64,000 bases of DNA. Source: Adineta steineri. Its lineage: Eukaryota; Rotifera; Eurotatoria; Adinetida; Adinetidae. How positions within the stretch are numbered: position 1 is the first letter of the stretch; each line of letters opens with the position of its first letter. Where the stretch lies: NCBI GenBank assembly GCA_905250115.1, contig CAJNOI010000060.1, positions 186,001 through 250,000 on the forward strand. Reading direction: 5' to 3'. Made by a program: the position numbers and the translations under genes. Below the pieces are notes generated by a model, which saw nothing but the letters and a program-made list of their open reading frames with translations, was not told where the DNA came from and searched no databases. Below, piece after piece: positions 1 through 11,407 of the stretch.

Positions 1-840
1 ATTGGGATATATTGAAACACATATTCCACCGTTCAAACATGGATTCGGAAAACTAGTACAATAATTATTTATTACTTGTCCGTCGATTTTAGTTAAAACA
101 ACGATAAAAAGAACAATACAAAATGGTAACATTCTCGTTTTTTTGTTTTCTCTGAATTTTGTGTTAGAATCGTATATGTCAATTGATTATATATTGGATT
201 AAAGTACTTATGTTAGATAAATAAAAAAATCCGTAGTACAGAAGATTAGACATGTGTAATGACTTTGTGTCATGAAAAATATCAAAACATTGTTGTTGTT
301 GTTGTTTTTTTATATTCAAAAGTACAAAAATAAAAAAAAATTTTATTTACTTAATTCTTACAAGAAAATAAACTTTAATTAATTTACTCAATGATATTTT
401 TATTTATATTAAAAAATATTTTATTTAATATATTAGATTATTATTTGACATAGCGATATTGTTGTACATAATAAGAATTTAGTAAAAGAATATCTATGAT
501 TCATTCTTTATAGTCGTCTATGAATGTTTACTATATCATTATCCGACCTGGACATACTTTAACTATGCCTATATCGATCGAGGCCACGTGTAGTGAATCT
601 TCTTGTTATATATTCATTGTCTGGTTCGACGTAGAGGTTCGAAAACATAAATAGACAAAAGATTCGTTTAATATCTAATTTATCTCTCTTTCTATCTCTC
701 TCATCTCTTTCGATCGTTATATTTCTTCCATCGTTCATTTGTCAGATCGAACATATACATATCGCACGCATTTAAGTTTAAAAGAAGAGGTATATCGTCA
801 TTTTATTTATAAACACATTTCAAGTTAAAATATCTATTTA
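1..840. other. Non-coding leader region upstream of the first gene
   Basis: AT-rich spacer with no supported coding exon. A CACGTG E-box palindrome lies at 585-590, and a pyrimidine-rich TCT tract runs at about 677-716, 125-165 bases before the ATG at 841. Together they make a plausible promoter and initiator for the downstream gene, but nothing here proves it. Confidence 0.4.
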
Positions 841-2472
841 ATGGACACACTTGGACCTCGAATTATGGTAAATGTTGGCACTCAAGCTGTTTCAAACACA
901 GGACTTAATCCACGAGATTTAGCTCCATTAACAAATGATGCATTTCTTGCTACATTTACAGGAAAAACACCATTATCAGCAAGTAATGGTATATCACGAC
1001 AACATAATAATTATCGACAATCTTATACAACACAAATGGAACGTGTTACCATTCGTTCAAAATCACGACCATTAACATCAAATGGTACTGAATCAATTGA
1101 ACCAGATTCAGCTATTTTATCAATTATTCGTGGTAATGGATCAGATAGTAATCAACAAGTAAGATTTTCTAGATCTTTTTATATGATTATAATCAATATT
1201 TAACGGTTATTTTTTTTTTCTTCTAGCAACCATCACAACGACAATTACCAGGCACTCGTAATCGTCGTCGTTCATTCAATCAACAACTTATGGGTGGTTG
1301 GAATGATGTACCATGTTCACCAAATTATCGACCAACAAATGATTCGACTCGTCGACGTCGTACACGTTCAGGTGGTGCACAACAACAAATAAGTGTTGTT
1401 GATCAAATGGCTGCTCAACCACATATTCCATATGCTATTTTACCAAAACGTTTTGAACCTAAACAAGTACCAACAAATGGTCGTCAACAACAATCACGTT
1501 CATTAAATAATAATAATTATAATAATTATAACAATAATCTTAATGGTGGTGATCGTCGTCGTCGCCCAAATCCTCCACGTCGTTCACAACGACAACAAGA
1601 ATATTATGATGATCAATGGGAAGATGAAGATGATGAATTATGGCTCGAACCAATGCCATCAATGATGAATCGACGATTCACTCAACGACCAAATCGAAAC
1701 TTTAATCAAACTACTGGTTATTATGCACCACGTGTAAGGATTAAAAAATTTATTTATAAAATCTAATCAACGTTTATTTTTTTCTTCTTTTCTTCCCGTT
1801 TAGCAACGTGTAGATAATTATTATGATTCATATTCATATGGTCAAATGTCTCGACAAGGACAATTACCAACTCGTCCACGTCGTCGTATGACATATCAAG
1901 ATGACGGTTATGTTCCATTTGATATTGTACCATCATATGATCTTAATGAATGGCAAGGTCCATATGCACGACAACGACAATCATTATACTCATCACAACG
2001 TGGTGGATTTCGGTAAGAACAATAGAAAAAAAAAAGTTATTTTGTTTTTACGAAAATATTATAATTAGTTATGGAAATGGTTTCATTCATGATGATCATC
2101 GTGTAAATGGTTCATCAAGACAATCACGAAATACATCTAAACCATTAACACCAACACGTAATGGTAAACAAACAAAATCACCAAGAAATACCAAAGGACA
2201 ACAAAAACGTCGTACTTCTCGACCACATAAACAACGAAATCAAAATTCTAAAACTGAAGGTATATAAATAAACTTTATATAATTTGTTTCATTATTGTTT
2301 TTTTGCCTTTTAAGGAACACCATTAACAAGTACAAATGATAATGAACTCAGTACTGAAGATAAAAAAAAACAAGAAGAAACAACAACATCATCATGTGAA
2401 ACTGAACACAAACCATTAGAACCACGTGATCATGACCATAAAGAAACAGATGGTGAACACAAATCAGAATAA
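841..2472 (+). CDS. Arg/Gln/Asn-rich basic protein of unknown function, 5 exons
   Basis: Exons 841-1158, 1227-1733, 1804-2012, 2069-2259 and 2315-2472 join in phase into 460 residues, all with GT...AG borders and introns of 54-70 bases. I do not recognise the family. The N-terminal 100 residues are ordinary in composition. The middle is rich in Arg, Gln, Asn and Tyr, with RRR and RRRR clusters and an acidic patch (EDEDDE) near residue 218. The tail is Lys/Arg-rich and then acidic (EDKKKQEE). There is no signal peptide or membrane segment. The composition resembles disordered RNA- or nucleic-acid-binding proteins, but no RRM, KH or zinc-finger motif is visible, so that role is only a guess. 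The start is the first ATG after a TCT-rich leader. Confidence 0.75.
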
Positions 2473-3315
2473 ATTTAAACAACAGTAGTCACAACCTTTC
2501 TTCTATTTTCTCTTCTCTACTTTTATTTTATCTTTTCTGGTTGATCTTATAGACATTTAAAAAAAAAGTCTTTATCTATCGTTTTTTATATCGTACGTTT
2601 ATATTTTTTTGCTGTTGTTGATGTCATTTCATCATGATATTATGTATATGTGTGTCTGTATTTATTTTTTGGCCTTCTTTACTATTAGAAGTCTAAGTTA
2701 ATACGCGACACATATCTGTTTCATTTTTTTGCTCGTATTTTCTTTTATATTATTGCGATTAAAACAAAGACTCGTATAAAATAACTTATTTATTCACAAA
2801 AAGTTAATCCTTATATTATTAATCGATAGATTTGAAAAATGTACTTATTTTTACATACTCATACTATTTTGTTACTCGAAGAGGAAGAAATTGATCAAAT
2901 ATCATTACTAATACATGAATAACGAAAGTCAATAGATTCGTTATGATTATTATTTTATAAAAGAAAAGAACGTTTGTAACTAAAAATAACTTGATAGTGA
3001 TTCATCAATTTGAAAGAATCTGAAACCGATGAATAATAAATAGATACTGCTGTTATCATACGTTATTCATTATAATTATATTCTCTACTGATTATAAAAT
3101 TAAGACTTATGATGTTAATATTATTTAAGTTTAGTCTTATCTTGAAGACATTTAGTGATATAAATTGAAACTTTTTAAAAATGTAATTCACAATATTTAA
3201 TTATAAGTATTTTTTTAAAAAAAGCTGGATTAATAGAACAAAGATGATTTTATTTGTTAAACTTGATTTTTATAGTATAAAAAGTTTCTGTATAACTGTT
3301 AAAGACATTCGTCAT
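2473..3315. other. Intergenic spacer between convergent genes
   Basis: AT-rich DNA between two converging genes, presumably carrying both 3' untranslated regions. Short open frames here have no coding character. I see no gene. Confidence 0.5.
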
Positions 3316-3774
3316 TTAACCACGTCGATCTTTACTTGTTGCTGCACGCCATTGATCCCATTCCTAATTCGAAAAATAATATATATATATACATATATTT
3401 TAATTATTTTTTACTTCAAGTTTTGGGCACCATCGTTGAAGACCAGTTACTTTATTGATACCTAAAGCACGTTCACATCTAAATCAAATTAAATTCATAT
3501 AAATCCAAATTAAATAATGTATTTGTACCGTTCTTCATATTTTTCTTTAGCTTCTCGACGTTGTTCACGAGGAAATGGGATACCAAAAAGACGTTTTTGT
3601 AAAAATTGTTGTGCATCATTAGCACCTAAAAATAAATCATATATATATACATATTCAATATGAAAGATTTTGAATACCATATTCATTTTCATCACTTTCT
3701 TCATCAGCATGAGCCATATGAGCAAAAGCAAAAATAAACATGGCCAATGCCATAAAAACGAAGAATTTGTTCAT
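3316..3774 (-). CDS. Small secreted protein, Gla-domain-like family, copy 1
   Basis: Minus-strand exons 3774-3678, 3625-3529, 3478-3415 and 3363-3316 join in phase into 101 residues. A signal peptide (MNKFFVFMALAMFIFAFA, then AHA) is followed by an acidic stretch. Then come NDAQQFLQKRLF, REQRREAKEKYEERCE, one CP pair and EEWDQW. Copies 2 and 3 share this layout: the first exon of copies 1 and 2 is exactly 97 bases and ends in phase 1, and the core is [A/N]xxFLxxRxxF, then REA+xxYEERCE, then CPxLxxW. The spacing of ANxFL to Cys in copy 3 matches vitamin-K-dependent Gla domains, but this copy lacks the Cys after the FL motif. Role unknown; extracellular location is likely from the signal peptide. 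Confidence 0.7.
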
Positions 3775-4226
3775 ATTGAAAAAGTATTCGAAATATGAAT
3801 AAGTAGTCGATTCTTATATGTCTTATCGAGAATAACTATTATATGTATGAAAACACTTCTTTTCTTTTTTTACTTCTCGTATTCTAAATAGGAAATTATA
3901 TCCTACAGCATTTATCTTCTTTTATGTGATGAAAACTATTCATCGAGTAGAGAAGATGAATGATATAGATATTATACAAGTTTGTCAACACTTATAATTA
4001 ATCGGCACTTGTCTTTTTTTCTTCGAGAATATTATGAATAATCATCTGTTAGATATTATTATTGTTGATTCGAGCTTGTAGTCAAACAGTACGTATATGT
4101 CATTAGTGTTACTTTCTTAGAAAAGAAAAAAAAGGCATTTGCGATAAGAAGTATCCGAGGTAGATTGTATAAAGTTTTCTATTACAATATTTATTTATAT
4201 GGTTGATTTTTTTTGTTGTATAGAAA
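3775..4226. promoter_or_regulatory. Divergent intergenic region, possible shared promoter
   Basis: 452 bases separate the start codons of two divergently transcribed paralogues. It is AT-rich, with no clear TATA or initiator that I can assign. Shared regulation is inferred only from the head-to-head arrangement. Confidence 0.35.
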
Positions 4227-5377
4227 ATGAAGAAAGTTTCAATTGTAGTTTTGGTTTTAATTGGCGTTTTGGCTATTAATTGGAATAGTGTAAAAGCTGA
4301 TGATGAAGCAAGCTTTGAAGAAGGTAAAAATTTTAGTTTTTATATTTTCGCTTGTTTTTTTGTAATCACCGAAAATCTCGAATATAACTGAATTCATATT
4401 TCAATATGATTCTTTTACTCATTGACAAACCATTCGATACTAAATAAAAACAGAAGAAAAATCGAATCTTTCCTTTTTATCTATATCAAATGAAGATTTT
4501 TATTAAATACATAAGATTCTTTATCCTAACATGATGGTATATGAAATAGACAATCATACAGTTCGAAAGAACTTTCGACATAGCAATATCCATTGGCAGA
4601 ATAAAATATAAACCGTGAATTCCATCGTACTGTAATTATAAATCATAATTTGATATTAATACTACAAAACAAAAGAGAAGATGGTTTTGAATCCGATATA
4701 TAGAACATCTTAATATTGTAAATCGTAAATCTGTGGAATATTATTAAAGATATCATCGATGGATTAATCTCAGTAGAAACCGAAATATTAATGATGACAA
4801 GTGACAATTTGTTTTTTTTATATATATGATTGAATTACTTATCTCATATTTGATGATATATATCAATTCATCTAATACTTTTGAATATATCCTACGCATA
4901 AATATGTTTATTGTTTTTGTATTCGTTCATACTTAATCTTTCTTACTTCGTCTATATATTCTAGATCGTTCGAAAGCTCTTGATTTCCTTCGACGATCCA
5001 TCTTTCATCCTACTAAGACCAAATGTGAGGAACAAAAACGTGAGGCTAAAGAGGATTAGTAAGTTATAATTTCTTTTTTTTACAAAATAAACGTATCTAT
5101 ACGCCAAATTTTTCTCACTCTCTAAAGTGAAGAACGATGTGAACCAAGTAATCCAATCTATCGTAATAAAGGAACACAACGTAATTGTCCTGATTTAAAT
5201 GCATGGGAAGCATTTAAAAATTATGAAATTAACGATGGTCTTCCAACATTAGACGATCTTAAACCAAATATTAAACTACCTAAATTACCTAAATTACCAA
5301 CAGCTGATGAAGTGAAAGATCGAGTTTATAATAAAGTTACGGGACTTAAAAGACGAGCAATGTTTCAAGATGAATAG
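4227..5377 (+). CDS. Small secreted protein, Gla-domain-like family, copy 2
   Basis: Exons 4227-4323, 4965-5058 and 5128-5377 join in phase into 146 residues. The signal peptide starts MKKVSIVVLVLIGVLAIN and ends near SVKA, before an acidic DDEASFEE. The core reads ALDFLRRSIFHPTKTKCEE, then REAKEDYEERCE, then NCPDLNAWEAF. A tail with three K-L-P repeats and a basic GLKRRA segment follows. The first intron (641 bases) is long for this window. AATAAA-like signals lie at about 5440-5455. The nearest analogues I can suggest are Gla domains or UCMA/matrix-Gla type secreted proteins, on weak similarity. The exon set at 5528-5932 may be an alternative 3' half of this gene. Confidence 0.75.
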
Positions 5378-5527
5378 AATGACAAACTGTTTTATTTTTC
5401 AAATTTTTCATTTGTGCTTGATAAAGATCTTTTTTATTTCATTAATAAATAAATATAGACATCATTAAAATAATTTCTTTATTACTTTGAAAATTTCTAT
5501 ATTTATAATTTGTTTATCTATGTATAG

Positions 5528-5932
5528 AAGCGGTTGATGCCAATCATTTTCTAAAACGAAGTTTATTTCATCCTGGTGCAACGAAATGTGAAGAACAAAA
5601 ACGAGAAGCACGAGAAGATTACGGTAAATTTTATTCATATGTTTCTTACTTTTTATCTACGTGAAAATTTTTCTTGTTGCATTTTATTAGAGGAACGATG
5701 TGAACCATCATTTCCACTTCATCGTAATACAGGTACAAATCGATTTTGTCCAGATATTAATGATTGGAAAGAATTTGATTTATATGAAATTGGTAATGGT
5801 TATAGTTCACATGATTCAAATAGTGCAACTAGTTATGTTGATCGAAATCAAAATACAAACAATAGAAATGGTGATACACGTAATCGTCCACCACCAATTG
5901 TTCCTAATCGTAATGATGATTATGAAGATTAA
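5528..5932 (+). CDS. Gla-domain-like copy 3: two exons without their own signal-peptide exon
   Basis: Exons 5528-5623 and 5691-5932 encode EAVDANHFLKRSLFHPG, then KCEEQKREAREDYEERCE, then FCPDINDWKEF and a disordered Asn/Asp-rich tail. The first exon opens right after a splice acceptor, and no ATG lies in the 150 bases between it and the stop of copy 2. Its phase (needs one base) fits exactly the donor at the end of the 97-base signal exon 4227-4323. Joined to that exon it gives 144 residues. It is therefore best read as an alternative 3' exon set of copy 2; an orphan duplicate that lost its first exon is the alternative. In this copy ANxFL and the following Cys are spaced as in classical Gla domains (Ala 1, Cys 17). 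Confidence 0.65.
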
Positions 5933-6438
5933 AATAATCTTTAACAAAACATTGACTTCTTTTTTTTTCTTTCTTTTTAATCAAGCTTGAAAAAAAAATA
6001 AATGTAAATGTCCGAAATATTCAATATTTTCGGAAAGACATCAGTAAAGAAATTAAAATCCACTGATAAATAAATGTATGTTCATCGTTCACCTTCGATA
6101 ATAAAAAGTAATCACATCGTTTCTGAATTTCAAAAGAAGCATCATAGCGAGACCGCTAATCGTTTTTATCAAAGTAATCATAAAATTCCACTTAGAATTT
6201 TTTTTTTCGAACATCAAATTAAAATAATTTCGTAACAATATGTCACTGCTCATATATTTTCATTATCAATTCTATTTAAAACAAAATAGTAATGTGACAA
6301 TCATATGATGATATATCAATTTTTTGTTGTTACATCCAAGGCGTCAGCTTGATCAATCTTGGAAATAGTTTTTACATCGAACTGTAATCATTGCTTTTCA
6401 TAGTACTTTTTTTTATCATTTATTCGACCTTCGTCACA
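5933..6438. other. Intergenic spacer
   Basis: AT-rich DNA between the secreted-family cluster and the first bHLH gene. No exon recognised. It should hold the 3' end of the former and the promoter of the latter. Confidence 0.4.
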
Positions 6439-7005
6439 ATGATGATGTTTGGTGATGATGATATTATCAATGAAAATACATCGAACATAGGTCTTACATC
6501 ATTAACAACACTTATGGATGATTATCATTTTCCTCAACCAATAATATCTTCAACAAATGATACATATTCTCATCAATATTATCAATTTGATTCCAATTGG
6601 TCTGAAACAACATCTTCATCTATACATAATCAATCTCTAATTACAAATCGTCTTGTTAAAACAAAACCTAAACGTCGTCGTATTGCTAGTTTAGCTCAAC
6701 GTCGTGCTGCTAATGTTCGTGAACGTCGACGTATGTTTAGTTTAAATGAAGCATTTGATCAATTACGTGAAATTGTTCCTATATTTGCCTATGAAAAAAA
6801 ATTATCACGTATTGAAACTCTTCGTTTAGCAATTATATATATTGCATTTATGACTGAACTTGTTCTAAGTGGTAAAACAGTTGATGAAGCATCTTTGAAT
6901 GCCAATGTTGTTTTAAATCAATGGACAGATACATGTACCTATCAAATGAATTCATCATCGATTTGTGATGATACACCAACAAGTTGTGGAAGTGTTATTG
7001 ATTAG
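6439..7005 (+). CDS. Fer3: bHLH transcription factor, Fer3/FERD3L type
   Basis: Intronless frame of 188 residues. The frame opens further upstream at 6391, but that stretch codes for a hydrophobic run unlikely in a nuclear factor, so I take the MMMFGDDD start. The bHLH domain lies at about residues 74-135. The basic region is [13 protein letters not shown] with the E-box-contacting Glu. Helix 1 is [15 protein letters not shown], the loop is IFAYEKKLS, and helix 2 is [18 protein letters not shown]. The [16 protein letters not shown] lead and [17 protein letters not shown] are characteristic of Fer3/FERD3L (Nato3), a neural/mesodermal group A factor. It would bind CANNTG sites as a heterodimer with an E protein. 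Confidence 0.85.
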   Translation: MMMFGDDDIINENTSNIGLTSLTTLMDDYHFPQPIISSTNDTYSHQYYQFDSNWSETTSSSIHNQSLITNRLVKTKPKRRRIASLAQRRAANVRERRRMFSLNEAFDQLREIVPIFAYEKKLSRIETLRLAIIYIAFMTELVLSGKTVDEASLNANVVLNQWTDTCTYQMNSSSICDDTPTSCGSVID

Positions 7006-7989
7006 AATAAGACTATCCTTAAGGCTATGTTGATCTTACTCACCTTTGTTTTTTTTCTCTCCTTCTTATTATTGATTAAATATCACACACGTGTATGTAT
7101 ATGTTCATTGAACCGTTTTTCTTTTTTTGTTTAACATGCTGTGCGACTTTTTGTTTTAAAGTATTTTTCATGATGAGAAAGAAATGATATGCTACTTAAT
7201 GCCGCACAAACTCTTGAATCAATTGACCAGGAAAAATTTAATTTATGTTTCAAGATCAAAAGAAAAGAGAAATTTCATTTATCGATACAGGTGTATACGT
7301 ATTGCTTAGCATTAAATTGATGATCATCATGCTTGAACATTATGTTTAGTTATCCGTATCTAGACATTTTGTCTTATCATTATATAATTTTTATTGTAAT
7401 GTTTGAAGCTATTTGAGATGCACTGCTGATGCCAACGAAAATGGATTCTTTCTTTTTTTGTCTTCTATTCTTTATCAAATAACAAGCTGTGACCAAAGTC
7501 ATTGTCTTTTTTTTTCTTTTTCTTCTAATAAATCGATCAGGAGAAGAAGAATAGATGAATAAGAAAAAATCTTAATATCAAATGAGAAAATAAATATATG
7601 CATTGGCTGAGATTTTTTTTCTCAGGTAATGATATCCAATAGGAAAAGAATATGATATTAATGATCGATTTTCTTCTATCCAATCAATAGAAACAAACAA
7701 GTCACCTTTTTTCTTCTTCTTCTTTTTCTCTAAAGCAATCACTTCACTCTCAACGACAACGACGTCAACGATAATAGACTAAGGTAACAACTGGGATAAA
7801 AAACAAAAAAAAAAGTATCATGTTGTTTGATGATGACTATTTATTATTGTAGAGCGCAACAGATTTCTAAGTGTTTGAGAACAAACTGATGCCGTATTAA
7901 TCATAGAGAAAAAAAACAATAAATTTAATCCGAATTTTATATTTTAGCTCGATCAAAAATAAAAACTGGCTTATTATTCACAATACGAG
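7006..7989. other. Intergenic region between two bHLH genes
   Basis: AT-rich with several long T/C tracts. It may contain a small 5' exon of the next bHLH gene, but I could not place one in phase. A candidate ATG near 7826 (MLFDDDYLLL) fails to join in frame. Confidence 0.35.
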
Positions 7990-8712
7990 GACCTTGGTCC
8001 AGTTTCATCAACTTCACTTCCGTCAGTTACTTATCAACATCCAGCAGCTTATTCAAATCCTAATACATGGTTTAATGGAATACCTGATAGTGAACATCAT
8101 CATCATCCTCATCATCAAACATCATCATCACCACCACCACTTCTAACAACATATCATTTAAATAATGGTGATATAATATCTGATGTTTATCGTTTACCAC
8201 ATGAAAATGCAAATTCAAATTCATTTTATGTACCTTATCAAACAACAGTTATGAATTCTGATAATGATGAGAATGATTTAGAAGATGGTTCAGATGATGA
8301 TGATGACGACGACGATGATGATGATGATGATGGAGATTCAACATATCGTTTAACCAAACGAATAAATAATAATTCAACAAATAATAATAAAACATTAACA
8401 ACAGGTCAACGTCGTTCATCACGTCCAAATGGATCAAAACGTAAACGAAAACGAGTTTTAAATGGTGTTCAACGTGCTGAAGCAACACAACGTGAAAAAC
8501 GACGTATGCTTAAACTTAATCGTGCATTTGAAGAATTACGAAAAGTTTTACCAGTCACAGAATTTGCACGAAATAAATTATCACGTTCAGAAACACTTAA
8601 ATCAGCGATTGATTATATTAATCTTATGTTTGATATGCTTGATGCTGCCAAAAATCATCATCATCATCACAATCATCATCTTCATCACCATCATCCTTCA
8701 TCTTGCTTGTAA
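7990..8712 (+). CDS. bHLH transcription factor with poly-Asp and His-rich tracts (5' end uncertain)
   Basis: The frame is open from just after a stop at about 7963 to the TAA-bounded end at 8712. The first in-frame Met is at 8251, but the 87 codons before it look coding (NPNTWFNGIPD, SSSPPPLLTTYHLNNGD), so an upstream exon probably joins at the acceptor ending at 7989. A run of 13 Asp residues precedes the bHLH. The basic region is QRAEATQREKRRM with the conserved Glu, helix 1 LKLNRAFEELRKVLP, and helix 2 SRSETLKSAIDYINLM. The C terminus is His-rich. It is a group A-like bHLH; I cannot assign the orthology group. An AATAAA signal follows at about 8737. It sits 1 kb after the Fer3-like gene on the same strand. 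Confidence 0.7.
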   Translation, partial: DLGPVSSTSLPSVTYQHPAAYSNPNTWFNGIPDSEHHHHPHHQTSSSPPPLLTTYHLNNGDIISDVYRLPHENANSNSFYVPYQTTVMNSDNDENDLEDGSDDDDDDDDDDDDDGDSTYRLTKRINNNSTNNNKTLTTGQRRSSRPNGSKRKRKRVLNGVQRAEATQREKRRMLKLNRAFEELRKVLPVTEFARNKLSRSETLKSAIDYINLMFDMLDAAKNHHHHHNHHLHHHHPSSCL

Positions 8713-9380
8713 TAATATAGATCTGTATTTTGTCAAATAAAACAAAAAAAAAATAATTAAATTTATATTATGTTCATTGTTTTGTTTTTAATAAATTTCA
8801 AACTTTTGTGTTTTGATTAGATACAATAATTCATCATTTAAATAGTCTTATGATTATAAAAAGAGATTTGTGTACTTTAAAAATGAGATGTTTTTTTCCT
8901 TCTTTATGATCATCATGATTATCTCGGATGATTTTCTTCTTACTTTATTTCAATTGTGTCATTTCATTTTGATCAAGTATGTCAAAATATTCTGTCAAAT
9001 TCACACATACAAAATAGACTAACCTATTTCAAGTGTTACAATATGAGAACTACGATTCAACCAATTGAAAATATATATAGACAACTATCCATGTCTTCTC
9101 TCTTGGCAGCTGCCAGTGTGATCAACTTATCTGCCTGGATATAATATAGCTAGTAGTGAACAAATGAATTAAATTGAACAATTGGCCACCACTTAATATC
9201 AACTTAACACGTATATCAAGATGAATCTCAGTTAGCTCATACTCAAAACAAAGGAAGGAGGAGTAGACACACATATGTATGCATGAATATATGAGTATGT
9301 GTCTTCATTGAAATGACATACTTATCAGAACTATTGAGCAAAAAAAAAGATTAGATTGAAAGTTTTTATTTAAAAAATAT
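8713..9380. other. Intergenic spacer between convergent genes
   Basis: No supported gene. A 62-codon frame at 8956-9144 has no coding features. It holds the 3' ends of the bHLH and GPCR genes. Confidence 0.45.
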
Positions 9381-10461
9381 TTATGATGTTTGAATTGAAA
9401 CATCATGAATAGTAACATTTGCTTTTCCAACTCGTCCATCAATTGATAATTCCATACTAGGTGCAATTTGATTACTCTTTAAATTATTAGATAGTTTTCT
9501 TAGCCAATTTAAATGAATTTTAAATATAACATATATAAATTGTTTTCGAAAACGTTTTGATACACAACAAAATATATAAAATGAACTCTAGAAAGAAATC
9601 AATTATTTTACATATAATTATTTATTCATTTCAAGTACTTACTGCAAAATTTTCATAATATAATAAAACAGTAACTGTACCAATTAATTGATCACGAGCA
9701 TATTCATCTTGATTTGTCGTCACAGTATTTAAATTATAAATATTAAAAATTGTATAAGGTAGAGATACGAAGACAGTAAATGCTACTTGTGATAATGCCA
9801 TAGCAGTTAATTGACGATCACGACTTAAACGTACGATATTTATTTGACGACTAGCTAATGTACGAATTTTAATAAATGCAAGTAATGAAAATGTAATCAT
9901 GATAAATATAGGCAGACATCCAAGAAGAACAGGAAGATAAAAATATGATAGATATTTTTCATATCCCAAACTAATAAGTGAAGTACATCTACCATTTGGT
10001 GCATCCCAATAGAGAAAAACAAATATTCCATGAAAACACCAAATACAACAACTTATTATTATATGACGATGAGCTAATCGTAAATTGCTAAAATGTTTAT
10101 ACCTTGTCATTGATATAAATTGATCAATTGTTACTAATGACATACTTGTTAATGAAAGTAAAACACAAGATTGTGCAACAAATGTACGAATTTTACATGA
10201 CCATGACACATTTGTAAGATTAATTGAAAATCCAGAATCAAGTATACGTGTACTTAATGCAGATAATGTTTGACCAACATTAAATATTGAAGTAACAGTT
10301 AAATAAAATCCACATGATGTACGACGGAAAGTTTTTAATGATGTAAAAATAATAATATTAAGTAATCCACCAATAATACCGGTAATAAATATAACTAATG
10401 CAACATAAATATTCATTTGTTCAATAATGAAATTGATTTGAAGTATATATGGTGATGACAT
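9381..10461 (-). CDS. Rhodopsin-like G-protein-coupled receptor, divergent
   Basis: Exons 10461-9643 and 9587-9381 (55-base intron, acceptor TTTCTAG) join into 341 residues. Seven hydrophobic helices are visible: TM1 about 17-39, then pairs through TM7 (YYENFASSFYIFCCVSKRF) encoded across the splice. A conserved Cys pair (SCKIRTF near the top of TM3; GRCTSLIS in loop 2) supports class A. The DRY box at the end of TM3 reads DQF, and TM7 lacks a canonical NPxxY. Potential N-glycosylation occurs at INLTNVS, between TM2 and TM3. The ligand is unknown; the layout resembles peptide-receptor-like families that are expanded in rotifers. The GPCR at 57685-58797 is a distant relative. Confidence 0.82.
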
Positions 10462-11185
10462 TGTTTTAAATAATGAAATAGTATGGTCTATAAAGAAGAT
10501 CGAGATAAAAATGAAATTTTATAATTTTAGCTAATCCTGCTCACTTATTTTTATGCTGTCTTTTTTTTACATAGAATGAAATATAAGCTGCGAGTATTAA
10601 TTTATTTATTTTCTTAAAAGTCATGCGGGAGTTATCCTTCTCATTTATCGTATTATATAAAATGTGAGTTATCAAAAACTGAAAAGATCATTATTTTGAC
10701 CTTAAAATAATCTAATATTAATGAAAATATATGTCAACATATACATAGTCTTATTATTTCGGTTGAGAAGAATCTGTTTAATTATGAAAGATGAAAAAAG
10801 AATTTTTCTTGCTAGAAGAAAATATATAATTATAATTAAAAATTCACGGGTTAGTATAACGAGTGGAAATATAGCCTACGAAGACCTTATAAATGAACGA
10901 TATAATATACGTCGTTTCTTTTTTCACTGTAATACGAACTATCTTTATTCCTTTTGTAAGAAAAATACATAAGATTTTTAGAATATTAACACATGTAAAG
11001 TTAAATGTAAGATATTAAACTATGCGCTTATAAAAAAATAAAAGGATCTCTTTCATATTTATCTAAAGACTATATGAAATTAATCTATTTTATATTAACG
11101 ATAAAAACAATATCCCATTAAACTAATATTAAGTATTTATTTTCCTTTTTGTAAACAAGTAACGCTCCTCTAAGGACTCGCTTAG

Positions 11186-11407
11186 CTCTTTCTCGTAGAA
11201 ATGGTGTTCTACAATGATACAGGACCTTTTGCTTATTTAACTTGCAAACACTAACATCGGATTCGAAGTCCCTGCTTCGCAATACCTCTAGAAATGTGTT
11301 TTTCAAAAAATCAGTTTTCGATGTTTTTTTGACTCTGTGGACTGACAAGCAAGCAAGCAAACAAACAAACAGTTTATTTCTGCTGGACTCTTCTCTACGA
11401 GAAAGAG
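11186..11407. repeat. Short element bounded by 14-base inverted repeats
   Basis: CTCTTTCTCGTAGA at 11186-11199 is perfectly repeated in inverse at 11394-11407. The enclosed segment is less AT-rich than its surroundings and carries an 80-codon open frame on the minus strand with no recognisable domain. This is compatible with a MITE-like insertion or a degenerate transposon end. Target-site duplications are not obvious. Confidence 0.4.

Noticed and set aside
4961..5179. Minus-strand 72-codon frame
   Set aside because: Antisense of exons of the secreted-family gene.
8249..8488. Minus-strand frame with poly-His
   Set aside because: It is the antisense shadow of the Asp-rich tract in the bHLH gene.
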